A stretch of DNA of 43,922 bases from Leidyana gryllorum EB-2025a (GCA_048772705.1 JBLWGC010000055.1:1-43922); one strand, 5' to 3'; shown: positions 18,519 through 28,889, counted from the first letter of the stretch. Notes: a model not told the origin generated them from the sequence alone. Program-made: numbers and translations.

Positions 18519-19628
18519 TCAGAACCCCGGGGCCGGTTCGCTCGTGTCCGACGGGGGTTCCTGAAAATCCTGCTCCGTGAGGTAGGTGCGTGCCCTATTC
18601 CTTGCTGGGTAGTTCCCATTCTGACTCGGTTTGTCCTCTCGTGGCAGAGGGCAATCCCTCCCCATGTGTCCTTTCTCGCCGCAGTTCAAGCAGCGGCCTT
18701 CTGCCATGCATCGGCTGAAGTCGTATTGGCATCTCTTCCCCGTGTTCCGGTTCCCTCTGTTTATCCTTCCTTCAATTGCATATGATCTGTTCTGCGTTGC
18801 GGCTTCCTTCGCGACTGCCTCCACTTCTAGTGCCGCTATGCAGATTTCGTCCAGTGATCGGCCGTTGATGCCTCCAAGCATTCTTCTGTCCTCCGCAGGT
18901 AGTCCGTCATAAAAGATTCTGGTCAGTGTGGATTGCCGTACCCCGCGGTCGATTCCTCGCGTCAGTTGCCGCGTCTTATTCACGTACGTCATCATTGATC
19001 CGGTCTTTCGGAGGTGTACCAGTTCCAACAAGTCATCGTGTTCTCCTCTAAGTGGCCCAAATTCATCGAGGAATGTCTGTTTAAACTTCGTCCAGCTATA
19101 ACTCAGGACCTGTGGTTTGGATGCGAACCAGCGGCTTGCTGTTCCGGTCAGTAGTGCGCAGGTCGCCCTGATTCGATCTTCGTCGTTCTGAATGTCCCAG
19201 GCTAGGAACTTGGTGTGGCATCCGTCCAGCCAGTCCCTGGCGTTTGCGTCCGTGCTTCCATCGAATCCTTCCTGCTTCTTCAGGGCCCAGGCCGCTTGGC
19301 TTCGTCCCTCGTCGGCCTTGGGTACTTTTGGTTGTCTAAGCTGTGTCATTCTATCCGTTATCGTTCCTTGTTTCTGGATTTGTTGGATGTTGTCCGTGGC
19401 CTTCCGCAAGTCCTGTGCTAGTCTTTCGAGTTGATCTATCACTGTCAAGTGCGGCTCTGTGCTTTCCGTTCTTTCGCTTTCCTGTTCCGTTCCCAGGTGG
19501 GCCTCTTGCAATTCTTCGTCCGTGGGTGGCTGATCGGCGTCTGCGTTGTACGCACTGCTACCAGTGTGATCGGGGGCCTTGGCGTTACTCTCCGAGCTGG
19601 TAAGTACTTTGCCATTCCTTAAATCCAT
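18519..19628 (-). CDS. E3a gag
   Basis: Practically the same as the gag of E3b (369 residues, zinc knuckle CLNCGEKGHMGRDC), with its ATG at 19628 in the LTR. The frame looks open, but the element around it is broken. Primer-binding site at 19551-19563. Confidence 0.85.
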   Translation of the reverse strand: MDLRNGKVLTSSESNAKAPDHTGSSAYNADADQPPTDEELQEAHLGTEQESERTESTEPHLTVIDQLERLAQDLRKATDNIQQIQKQGTITDRMTQLRQPKVPKADEGRSQAAWALKKQEGFDGSTDANARDWLDGCHTKFLAWDIQNDEDRIRATCALLTGTASRWFASKPQVLSYSWTKFKQTFLDEFGPLRGEHDDLLELVHLRKTGSMMTYVNKTRQLTRGIDRGVRQSTLTRIFYDGLPAEDRRMLGGINGRSLDEICIAALEVEAVAKEAATQNRSYAIEGRINRGNRNTGKRCQYDFSRCMAEGRCLNCGEKGHMGRDCPLPREDKPSQNGNYPARNRARTYLTEQDFQEPPSDTSEPAPGF

Positions 19629-19778
19629 TGTTGTTTCCTTAGCGTCACGTAAGTAAAAAGGTTCCACACGCGTGTGTCCGTGTCTCCGTTGATTGCCGGC
19701 CGGCCTCCGGAGACACAGACTTACCTTGGTTGACCGGCTTCGGTCGGCTTCCGTCAAACGACCAGTTGATCGGTTACA
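19565..19778 (-). repeat. E3a 5' LTR
   Basis: 214 bp, identical by eye to the E3b LTRs. Stem-loop at 19680-19716. On the right it abuts the E2 gag fragment. Confidence 0.93.
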
Positions 19779-20272
19779 AAAGCTGCCTGGAAGGTCTCCC
19801 AGCTCGTTTCTACGAGCTGGGGATGTGCTAGAGCCCACTGGGCTGCAGATCCCTGGAGATAGGAGCAAGCCCAGGCGGCTCGCTGGATCGGTGGGGTACG
19901 GCGCGTATGGAATCGAAGTGAAACGGCGTCCAGCCATTCTTGCCCCTCCTTCCGGCGCTTGCCGTCGAAGGCTATCATGTTGCGGAGTGGGTCGTTGCGT
20001 TCTAACATTGGTTCGTCTGAGGGTAAGGTGGTGGTATCCGCTTGTACAGCCGGCGTGGTCGGGGTGTTCATCGGGGGTCGTAGCAGCTCGAGGATCTGGC
20101 GCATGGTGTGATTCAAGGTTCCAAGGTCTAAGGTGGGTTCGGAGCGGGTATCGAGCGTTTCCACGGATGTGGCCGTGGAGTGGTTCGCATCCTTCGGTGG
20201 TGCCGGTGAATTCAACGACGTACTGCTACCAGTTTTAGCCCCGAGGGCGGCGGCTTTCGCTTTGGCAGTCAT
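19779..20272 (-). pseudogene. E2 gag fragment (N-terminal part)
   Basis: The start codon at 20272 lies 40 nt inside the E2 LTR; the peptide begins MTAKAKAAALGAK and the primer-binding site is read as Thr-Gly-Ser-Ser-Thr. About 165 residues of Gag remain, up to a capsid-like part (GQEWLDAVSLRF, GSAAQWALAHP), where family-3 sequence begins. No zinc knuckle remains. Confidence 0.85.
20219..20231 (-). promoter_or_regulatory. E2 primer-binding site
   Basis: Minus-strand TGGTAGCAGTACG, one base from the LTR. It differs by one base from the site shared by E1, E3, E5 and E7. Confidence 0.75.
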
Positions 20273-20610
20273 TCGAATTGTTCTAGGTTATTTCAGGTAA
20301 TCACGTACACTCAAAAATCGTAAGCCACACGTGTGTCCGTGTCTCCGAGATGCCGCCCGGCATTTTCGGAGACACCGTCCTTCAACTCTCGACGTTGTCA
20401 GTGATCCTGGCGCCACCAATAGCTTGATCATGGCTATCACGCTACTGGTGGCGTCGGGATCACTGACAACGGGCCAGTTGAGGGGTGCTGCCTACCTGAG
20501 TTCGCTCAGTGGGTGATCAATGTCTTCGGAGCAGACGGCCGCCCTTGAGGGTGCCGTGGGATGGGTCCAGGAGAGGGGGCTGGTCTAGTAAGGGTCGTGG
20601 CGGGCTAACA
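20233..20610 (-). repeat. E2 5' LTR
   Basis: 378 bp, about two differences from 7979-8356, both in the stem-loop region. Followed on the right by TGAGG, the second copy of the E2 duplication. Confidence 0.93.
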
Positions 20611-21246
20611 TGAGGCTCTGGTCGCAAAGTGGCGAAGCTCCTTGGGGGCGTTCTGGGATGTGTGGGGATGAGGTGTGGGAACTTACTTGGTGTGGGAACG
20701 TGCCAGACCAGTCTGAGTGGCACGAGGTCACGTCTTGGGAACATCTGGGGGGGAAGAAAGCGAGCGCGAGCGAGAAGAGGGCTTTTTGAATCTGAGAACA
20801 AAAATAACAGTCCAAGTCCCACGTCTCGCACACCAAATCTTGGGAAAAGTGGCTCGTTTGGGCTGCTATCTGTTGCTTGCGAGCCGCACGAGAGCTAAAT
20901 TAAGGAGTCTGACGACCCTTACATCTCGATGGGAGGCTAGTTTGCTGTAGCGAACGAGCCAATTGAAGTTTGGGAAGTCTCATTTTTGCAAAAATCAGGC
21001 CTTCTCGTGTCTCAGAGAGCTCGAGAGAGTCGCCTATCTCCTATTCTAGCGGTGAGATTTCGCCTAAAATCTGGCTGCTAACTAATCAGGCCACTACTAT
21101 TCCTAAGGTAAGCGAGAGAGCTAGTCTAGAGCTCCTAATCAAATTCCTATTTCACTAAAAGTCGTTTCTGGTACCCCCTAAGAACCCCCAAAAAAACCTA
21201 CGGTAATGGTCGGGCTCACCCTTGCGGGTTTCGCCGACCTGCACAA
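20611..21246. repeat. Host repeat unit, copy 2, last part
   Basis: Matches 2136-2770 of copy 1 at high identity, apart from a more divergent stretch around 20630-20655. It resumes right after E2 and ends with the hairpin GGTCGG...CCGACC and GCACAA. At 21247 it passes into the chromodomain tail of E4. No gene is recognised. Confidence 0.88.
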
Positions 21247-21376
21247 CTTGATCCTGGACTACAGGAGAAAGTGGAACGAAAACAGACGAGGCGGCGTACC
21301 GTTTACCGAAGATCAACTCAATGGCCTAGATCTAGTGCCCATCAGCTAGGAAACAAAACAATGAAAGGGGGAGCAG
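21247..21376 (+). pseudogene. E4 left piece: chromodomain tail and polypurine tract
   Basis: The frame (21248-21349) reads LILDYRRKWNENRR... and ends PIS, which matches the end of chromodomain Pol proteins in the window (LIADFEERWNRRN in E1). A purine-rich tract (AAAGGGGGAG) precedes the LTR at 21377. This piece starts at about the point of the chromodomain where the right piece of E4 (43102-43194) stops. Confidence 0.75.
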
Positions 21377-21624
21377 TGTAAGGACTTACACTAGTCTACT
21401 CTTTCAGAAGCTCGCAACGGAACAGTTAGCCTACTAAATGTTTAGTTTTTAGTTGCATGAAAGCCGGTGTCTCCGAGGAGACACCGGCAATACACACACG
21501 GAACACTCGACTAGAATGACTGTTACAACGCGATCTAAAAAGCATTCTATCCTACCCAAGAAGCTAACCAGAAAGACCAGAACTATTGCCCAACCAGATC
21601 TAGACCCAGAACCGGACACTTACA
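21377..21624 (+). repeat. E4 LTR
   Basis: About 248 bp, TGTAAGG...CTTACA. It contains a perfect stem-loop at 21463-21488 (11-bp arms GCCGGTGTCTC/GAGACACCGGC, loop CGAG) and a gag start at 21516 (MTVTTRSKK). ATG to LTR end is 109 nt, the same phase as in all other families. The right boundary is less certain because the primer-binding site and gag are gone and RT follows at once. Confidence 0.75.
21463..21488 (+). promoter_or_regulatory. Conserved LTR stem-loop (E4)
   Basis: The cleanest of the shared stem-loops: 11 uninterrupted pairs and a 4-nt loop, ending 27 nt before the gag ATG. Confidence 0.75.
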
Positions 21625-23891
21625 GTTCTCCACAATAGACCTGAAATCGGGCTATCATCAGGTGAGAATGCAGGAAGACTGTTGTCAACTTACGGCGTTC
21701 GCCACCCCGTGGGGAGTCTTCGAATGGACCGTTATGCCGAATGGGTTGACAAACGCCCCCTCCACATTCATGCACCTCATGAACAGCATCTTCCACGACC
21801 TAATCGGAATCAGTGTCTTCGTCTACTTGGACGATATCTTGATCTTCTCACCAACCCGCGAACAACACCGCACAGACCTGAAAGAAGCATTGCAGAGGCT
21901 CCAAAAGAACAAACTCACCGTCCACCCACGAAAGTCTCATTTCTTCCGTAGGAAGGTGGAATACATTGGACATGAACTCACAGAAATGGGAGTACGACCA
22001 CTCAAAGCGAAGGTGGAAGGCCTAAACGCCATCAACCCACCACGCAACCTTAAAGAAACGCAGCGCTTATTGGGAATGTTCAATTACTATAGGAAGTTCA
22101 TACCTCACTTCGCTGCGATAGCAGCACCCATATATCAGGCAACGCATGGTTTAAAGAAACCAGGAGAGCAAGTGACATGGAATACGAGCTGCCAAAAAGC
22201 ACTAGAAAATTTAAAAGAAAACTTGAGGCGGACAACGAACCTGGCGTACCCAGATAAGAACACAGAGGAGCTACACATCACCACGGATGCAAGTCAGGAA
22301 ACCATTGGCGCAGTCTTGGAAACAGCCCCGAACCGGGGATCGGCGCCAATAGAATTCATATCTCAAAGTTTAACTGCTGCACAAAAGCGATATGCTACTC
22401 ACGAGGAGGAACTGTGGGCTATAGTCTTTGCGTGTAGACACTGGCGCCACTTGCTACTGGGACGACGGGTAGTGATTCACACGGATCACAAACCACTCAC
22501 GCACCTTCTAACACAGCCGAAACTGTCGGACAAGCAGATGCGATGGATGATGTCGTTAGCCGAACTGGACCTGACGATAGGATATCTCAAAGGAACAAAT
22601 AACGTCGTTGCAGACTTATTAAGCAGGCCCTGGGGACCGAGAAGCACGGGCGAGTGCCACCAACTGACCAGCGAGATTCGCAACCCCCTCGAAGACCGGA
22701 TCCGCACGGCATGGAGTGGAAAAGAAGACCAAGCGGGCAAGTGCGGCCCAGTCGAATGGATCGAAGGCCTGCCTGTACTTGAGGATGGATGCATCGAGAT
22801 ACCAGGTGATGAAGACCTCATCCGCACGCTGATAGCGGAACACCATGACTCAAGACTAGCGGGGCACCTGGGAGCAGACCGAACGACGGCACGACTGAGA
22901 TGCCTAGTTAATTGGAGAGGCATTCGAGCGGATGTGACGGAATACTGCAGAAGTTGCGACATATGCCAGAAGGCAGAAAGAAGGAATCACAGACCGCATG
23001 GACTACTCACTCCGGTAAGCAACCCTCTAATTCCATGGACAGAAGTGGGAATGGACTTCTTGGAACTGCCCGAAGACCCAGACTCCAAGAATAACTACCT
23101 CATGGTAGTATGCGACAGACTGACTCGTCGAATTCGACTCACACCATGCAAGAAAACGATTACGGCAGAAGCCACTGCCCAGCTCTTCATAGACCACATA
23201 GTCAAGATCCATGGCATTCCACAGAAGATCATCTCGGACAGAGACACGAGATTCATGTCAGACTTTTGGAAACAGCTCATGACATCGATGGGGGTGAACC
23301 TCGCGGTCAGCACAGCTTACCATCCCCAATCGAACGGCCTGGTCGAGAGAGCCAACCGATCGATAATACAGATGCTGCGGTGTGCGGTCACTGGGTATCG
23401 GAATCAATGGGAGAGACACATCAGCGCGATCGAAATGGCATATAACTCGTCCCCCCAAACATCATCGAGAGCTACCCCGATCGAACTGGATAGTGGCCGA
23501 CCAACTCTGTGGGATACAATGACACTACAGACACCGACGAACGGCCGAGGTCGAGCCGCCAAACTATTCATCCAACAGCTTCAAGAAGCGCACGATAGGT
23601 TGGACCAAGCCTCGAAAAGACAGAAGGAAACCACAGACAAACACCGACAGCAAACAACGTTCAATGTGGGAGACCGCGTGCTCCTAGCAACGAAGAACCT
23701 GCTGCACGTACCAAGGAACAAACTGACAGAACCATACTGCGGGCCATTCTCCATTACAGAAGCCAACGACAACAACACATACAGCCTTGACCTACCTACG
23801 TCTTGGCAAATTCACCCACGATTCCACGTCTCACGCCTCGAGCGATTCATCGAGAGGAACCACGGCGAAGGGCCAGAAGGAGGCCAGGAGG
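21625..23891 (+). pseudogene. E4 pol fragment (RT to integrase)
   Basis: RT from the TIDLKSGYHQ motif onward (YLDDILIFS), RNase H (TDASQETIGA), integrase zinc-binding region (CRSCDIC), core (GMDFLELP, SDRDTRF, NGLVERANRS) and a CGPF module. Protease and gag are missing. It is interrupted at 23891 by E5; the next few codons, up to the start of the chromodomain, lie at 28654-28720, and a further chromodomain part lies at 43102-43194. Confidence 0.88.
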
Positions 23892-24071
23892 TGTAGTCCT
23901 TGCCTAAACTACCTGCAGATGGTCTGCTGATCGCTTTGCCACTCCGTAAGTCCATTTCTGTTGCTTTTGTAGTGTTCTTGAAAACCGTTTGTTGTGTGTC
24001 CAAAAACCCGTGTCTGTGTCTCCGTGCCGGTCTTTTTGCCGGTCTCCGAGACACGCCCTATAACCCTTACA
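23892..24071 (-). repeat. E5 3' LTR
   Basis: 180 bp. Stem-loop at 24016-24054 (GTGTCTC/GAGACAC arms with two GCCGG blocks). The Pol stop lies in it at 24067-24069. Confidence 0.93.
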
Positions 24072-27000
24072 CCCCTCCCCCTTCCTCCATGTTAAACGGG
24101 TTGCGAGGGTGTCTCGTGTTCCACCTGTTCTTGAAGTCCGCTATTAGATCGGCTCCGTCCGCTTCGAGTACCGTTTCCGCCGTTTCCCAGCTCTCATCTG
24201 AGTAGCCTACCCATTTCACTCTGTAGTATAGCTGTCCATTCTCCTCTTTCCATCCTACTATTGACTGCATGATGTATAGAGTTTCCTGTGCTTCTTCATC
24301 TGCTGTGGTTGACTCTTGGGCATCTGCTGTGGGAACTTCTCGGAATCTCTCCAGTCGTGATATGTGGAACTTGGGGTATATTCCCCAGGATGAAGGGAGG
24401 TCGATCAAGTAAGTGTCATTACCTGTGTCTTGTAGAACCGTGAATGGCCCACAAAAGGGTAAGCTTAGCTTGGATGTTGGCACATGACTGAGTTGCTTGG
24501 TAGTCAGTAGGACCCGGTCCCCTTCGCGCAGCGTATTGTGCAGTCGTCTTCTGTTCGCCTGTGTCTCTTGTTTCTTCGATGCTTCTGTCAGGCGATCGTG
24601 CGCTTCTTGAAGTTTCTGCAGATACACTCGTCCGAAGGTACTCCGAGTCCCTGCAATGTCACTAAGTTCTGTAGGGAGGAAGGTAATGCGTCCGGTGTCA
24701 AGTTCTAGTGGGGTGGAATTTGTTGACTTCTGTATGGAGGCGTTATACGCCATCTCTGTGGCTGCGAGGTGGCTCAACCAATTTTGGCCGTGCCCCTCCA
24801 GTGTGCATCTGAGAATCTGAAGAACTGATCTATTTGTTCTTTCCACCAGTCCGTTAGTCTGTGGGTGGTGTGCTGTGCTCATTGCCAATTGTATACCCAG
24901 TGCTCTCATCGTTTCTCTCCAGATGGTTGCAGTGAATCTTGGATCCCTGTCCGACACCATCTTCCGCGGCACTCCGTGGACCTGCACTATGTTTGTGATG
25001 AATAGGGTGGCCGCTTCCTCCGCCGTTATCGTTTTCTTGCAGGCTACTAGCCGAATCCGTCGTGTCAACCGATCTACAACAACCATGACGTAGTTGTGTT
25101 GGGTAGATCTGTCTTCAGGTAACTCCAGAAAGTCCACTCCTATCTCTGTCCATGGTAGTGTGGGGTTATTGAGTGGGTGAAGTAAGCCGTAGGGGGGGTG
25201 GTTCCGCTTCTTAGCCTTTTGGCACACCGCACAAGTCCTGCAGTACTCCAGTACATCGGCCATTAGGCCTCTCCAAGTGAATATAACTTTAATTCGACCT
25301 GCTGTTTTCTCGGGCCCCAAGTGTCCCGCTATGTGGCTGTCGTGATTGTCTGCAATAATTCGGCGAATCATAGCTGGTTCGTTCGGGACCTCTATGGTTC
25401 CCTGACTTGTCACCGGTAGTTCCGCGATCCACTCAACTGGTTCGGTCTGTCCTGCCTCGTTTCTCCGGTTCCGCCATGACTCTCTCAACTCCTCTTCAAT
25501 ACTGCTGTTCTGTCTGTTTTCGTCGCTGCCGTTCATCGTGCCTTGGATGCTGTTGCACACCGCTGTGTTCACTTTCCTTGGGCGACTTAAGAGATCCGCG
25601 ATGATATTGCGTGTGCCTCGAACATATTCGATCTCAATGTCCAATTCTGCAAGAGTGATCAACCATCTCACCTGCCTGTCAGACAGGTGTGGTTGCTTGA
25701 GGAGATAGGTGAGTGGCAATAGGTGTCGCCAGTGTTTGCAGGCTAGTACGATTGCGAGAAGCTCTCGTTCGTGCGTCGCATACCGCTGTTGTACGTCTGT
25801 GAGGCTTTGGGAGAAGAACTCAATGGGGGATAAACCATTGCCGGCGGGTTGTTGGAGGACGGCGCCTACCGCGATGGTGCTCGCATGCGCATGTATCACT
25901 AACTGAGTTGTGCTTAGATCCGGAAAGTTCAATTTCGTTGCCCTTTTTAGGCTCTCTTTCAGTCTGTCCAATGCTCTTTGAGACTCCGCCGTTGCTTCCA
26001 GTCGTTCATGGGGTCGTTTGAGTCCGTGGCTGAGGTTATACAGGGGTCGTGCAATGTCGGCAAAATTTTTTATAAATCGTCGATAATAATTGAACATCCC
26101 GAGTGTGCTTTGGAGCTCTCTCAGTGTTTGTGGGTGGGGTACGTTCGCTAAAGCGTCTGTCTTTCCTGGTAAGGGTCTGATGCCTCCTTCTCCGACGATA
26201 TGACCGATATATTCCAGGTTTCTTTTGAAGAAGTGTGATTTTCGTCGATGAATCACCAAGGTGTGTTCTTTCAGTCGGTCAAATACCAATTTCAGGTCTT
26301 TCCTATGCTGCTCTCGGGAGGGAGAGAAGATCAGTACGTCGTCCAGGTAAATAAATATACATCTACCTATCAGGTCGTGAAATACTTTGTTCATCAGGCT
26401 CATGAAGGTTGCCGGTGCGTTCATCAACCCGTTCGGCATCACTGTCCATTCGTACAGGCCCCAGTGTGTCGCGAATGCAGTAAGGTGTTGCGAGCTGGGT
26501 TCCATGCGGACTTGGTGATATCCCGCCTTCAAATCGAGACATGATAGCCACTCCGCTCCACTCAGCATTTGAATTGCGTCGTCTAGGGCTGGGAGTGGGG
26601 ACGCCGTCTTAACGGTAAGGCTATTCAACTGTCTGTAGTCACAGACTAATCGCGGCACGTCGGTATCCTTTTTAGGCACAAACATACAGGGCGATGCCCA
26701 GCTTGATGTGCTCAGGACAATCTTGCCCGAGCTGACTAGCTCCTGTATCTGTGATCGCATTTCGGACATGTATTTCTGTGGAACTCTGTATGGTGCGTGT
26801 ACGTAAGGCGTCGCGTTGCTGTCTTTAAGAACAATGGCGTGGTCGATTTTGTCACGATGGGGGGGCAGCAGTGGCTTCTCGATCGTGACAGTGGGGTATT
26901 CGAGAAGTAAATGCAGTTCCTCTGGGGGTACATCGAGGTGTCCTGAGGACTCCGGGCGTATCGTCTGCTTGTTCGTTCCCCCCATTGTGTATACCGCGTG

Positions 27001-27410
27001 ACTCGACATTCCACGTTCCCACCCGTCCAGCTGGCTGGGTGTCGTCGTCGTTCGTACCATACCTTCTTTCAGATAAAGTCGTCTCCGATCGTTGGTTCCA
27101 ATCTGGAGTCCCAGTTGTGCTATCAGCGGTGTCGGTAAGATCAGGTCGTAGGGTATCCCTTCGAGTATTGCCGCTTGGGTCGTCACTTCTTGTCCTCCAC
27201 TAGTTTGGATGGTGACGCATGTTAGTCGTTTCTCATCCGTTGCATGGACGGAGGCAATCCGCACCGTGTCTTTCAGCGCCTGTAGTCCGATGCGTTCCGC
27301 AGCGACGTTGTTGATGCATGTGATGGATGCTCCCGTGTCGATTAAGACTTTCGCCGCGCATCTGAGGTTTCTGTTGAGTGGGTTTATAATCCACCATTGG
27401 ATGATTAATG
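24067..27410 (-). pseudogene. E5 pol
   Basis: Protease region (LIDTGAS), RT (CLDLKAGYHQ, YLDDVLIFS), RNase H, integrase zinc-binding region (CRTCAVC), core (GVDFLELP, SDRDPRF, NGLVERTNRS), CGPF module, chromodomain (YIMQSIVG, RVKWVGY). The tail is EEGGGV from the purine tract, stopping in the LTR. Pol is closest in sequence to E1. It counts as slightly broken. Confidence 0.85.
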
Positions 27411-28537
27411 TGTCTTCGGCGTAGCCTCCCCCTGATTGGACGTCTCGGCCATTGACATCTGGGGCACTTGAAAACCCCGAATTTCCGTGGCGAACACTTT
27501 GTTAGCTGGTTCCTGCTCCTGTTTCTATGGTTGGATGGTCTCTTATCGTCTCGTGGCTGTTTGCACTTCCATGCAATGTGGTCATTAGCTCCGCAGTTGA
27601 AACACCTCCTTTGTGCTACGCATTCGGCATGCGTGAATTGACAGCGGCGTCCCACTCGTCCTTCGCCTTCCGTTCTCGTGGCAAGCACGTGTATCGTGTT
27701 CCTTTTGTTGTTTGTCTCGGTCGCCGCTCCGTATTGTAGCGCTCTGGAACAGAGTGTGTCTATATCTGCTCCTACATGAGCTGCTAGTGCCATTCGGTCT
27801 GTCATTGGCAAGCCTCTGAGGAAAAAGTTCGTTCTTGTTGTATTGCTGACGGTGTCCGGGATCCCAATGTTGAGTCCTTTGAATGCTAAGACATATTCAG
27901 CCATGCTGCCTGTTTTTGTGATGGACGCCATCCGTGTTAGGTCATCTTCCACGGTTGCCATTGTGTCGAATTGGTTCTTGAGCTGTGCTTCTAAGTTATT
28001 CCACGTACCGCAGAGTACTTCTGGGTTCACCGTGAGCCAACGGGCCGCCACTCCGGTGAGCAGTGAACATGTTGCGCGGACTCTTGAGTGATCGTCGGTC
28101 ACATTGAACGTAAGAAATCGCGCCTTACAGCCGTCCAGCCAATCCCTCACCGATCCAGATCCATCGAAGCGCTCATGCTTCTTCAGCGCTACTGCCCCCG
28201 GGTTTTGTTCGCTCCATGGTGCTAATGCGGTTCTGTCATACTCCTGCGTCCTCGCTTTTGCTTGATCTTTTGGTTGTTGGTTCACCACAGCCTTGATCAT
28301 TTCAGCGACAGCCAATAGCTGCTCCATCGTAGTCATCGCCTCTCCAGTAGTAGGGCTATCCGCTGCTGTGTCGTACTTCTTGTTGGTCACTGTTGGCTGT
28401 TCCGGTTCTGCTGTTTCGTGTGTTGGCTCTAGTAAGTTCAGGCTGTGATGTGGAGGAAACGCACTGCTACCAATGTAGTCCTTGCCTAAACTACCTGCAG
28501 ATGGTCTGCTGATCGCTTTGCCACTCCGTAAGTCCAT
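27405..28537 (-). pseudogene. E5 gag
   Basis: Starts with MDLRSGKAISRPS at 28537 in the LTR; the primer-binding site reads Ile-Gly-Ser-Ser-Ala. Capsid-like region (ERFDGSGSVRDWLDGC) and CCHC knuckle (CFNCGANDHIAWKC). The 3' boundary is approximate. Confidence 0.8.
28460..28472 (-). promoter_or_regulatory. E5 primer-binding site
   Basis: Minus-strand TGGTAGCAGTGCG, one base from the LTR. Confidence 0.85.
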
Positions 28538-28653
28538 TTCTGTTGCTTTTGTAGTGTTCTTGAAAACCGTTTGTTGTGTGTCCAAAAACCCGTGTCTGTG
28601 TCTCCGTGCCGGTCTTTTTGCCGGTCTCCGAGACACGCCCTATAACCCTTACA
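28474..28653 (-). repeat. E5 5' LTR
   Basis: 180 bp, identical by eye to 23892-24071. Stem-loop at 28598-28636, gag start at 28537. Confidence 0.93.
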
Positions 28654-28720
28654 AGGAGGAGCAACTCGACCAAAACCTCTACATCATGGAACGAATTACA
28701 GGTTGGGAGATGAGAGGCGA
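28654..28720 (+). pseudogene. E4 middle piece (start of chromodomain)
   Basis: Sixty-seven bases of E4 between E5 and E6. They encode the YIMERITGW region that begins the chromodomain in this lineage. They start with the right E5 duplication AGGAGG and end with the left E6 duplication GGCGA. Confidence 0.85.
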
Positions 28721-28889
28721 TGTAAGCCCCCGTAGGGGGAATGCGACGGCTGCGTAGGTCCATTTTTGGTTCTGTTCCCAGTTCGGGTTCTGTCCTCCTC
28801 TCTGTTTGTAGCTACTGTCATTCACGCTCGAAAAACCTATGCTTTTGTGTGTCCCACACATGTTTGGCTCTTCGGCTTAGCCTGCTACA
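28721..28889 (-). repeat. E6 3' LTR
   Basis: 169 bp. No GTGTCTC stem-loop; instead a short TGTGT/ACACA hairpin at about 28852-28863. The Pol stop lies in it at 28885-28887. Confidence 0.92.

Larger units (their letters stand above)
11062..19778 (-). mobile_element. E3a, Ty3/gypsy chromovirus, broken, carries E3b
   Basis: A family-3 element with LTRs (214 bp) at both ends. Parts present: LTR 11062-11275, pol piece 11276-12451, pol piece 17346-18516, gag 18519-19628, LTR 19565-19778. E3b sits between the two pol pieces. E3a is broken: part of its pol is missing. The bases flanking its two LTRs do not match each other, so its two ends may descend from separate insertions into E2 that later recombined. 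What remains is almost identical to E3b, so it is young. Confidence 0.85.
7979..20610 (-). mobile_element. E2, Ty3/gypsy chromovirus, broken and split by E3 copies
   Basis: 378-bp LTRs at 7979-8356 and 20233-20610 differ at about two positions, and TGAGG flanks both outer ends (7974-7978 and 20611-20615), so these are the two ends of one insertion. Between them are a pol fragment (8263-11061) and an N-terminal gag fragment (19779-20272), separated by the family-3 elements. The middle part of E2 is absent, so it is a broken remnant of recent origin. LTR ends are TGTTAGCCC...GGGCTAAAA. Confidence 0.92.
23892..28653 (-). mobile_element. E5, Ty3/gypsy chromovirus, about two breaks
   Basis: 4,762 bp, inserted in E4. 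The 180-bp LTRs (23892-24071, 28474-28653) look identical, so it is recent. AGGAGG flanks both sides (23886-23891 and 28654-28659), six bases rather than the five seen for the other elements. Gag and pol are recognisable from end to end, with about two breaks. LTR ends are TGTAAGGG...GGACTACA. Confidence 0.93.

Noticed and set aside
20611-21246. Helitron 3' end because of the terminal hairpin
   Set aside because: The hairpin is not followed by CTRR, and no Rep/helicase or TC start was seen.
28491-28763. A small gene over the E5 and E6 LTRs
   Set aside because: It is the LTR-internal gag starts continuing by chance into flanking sequence.
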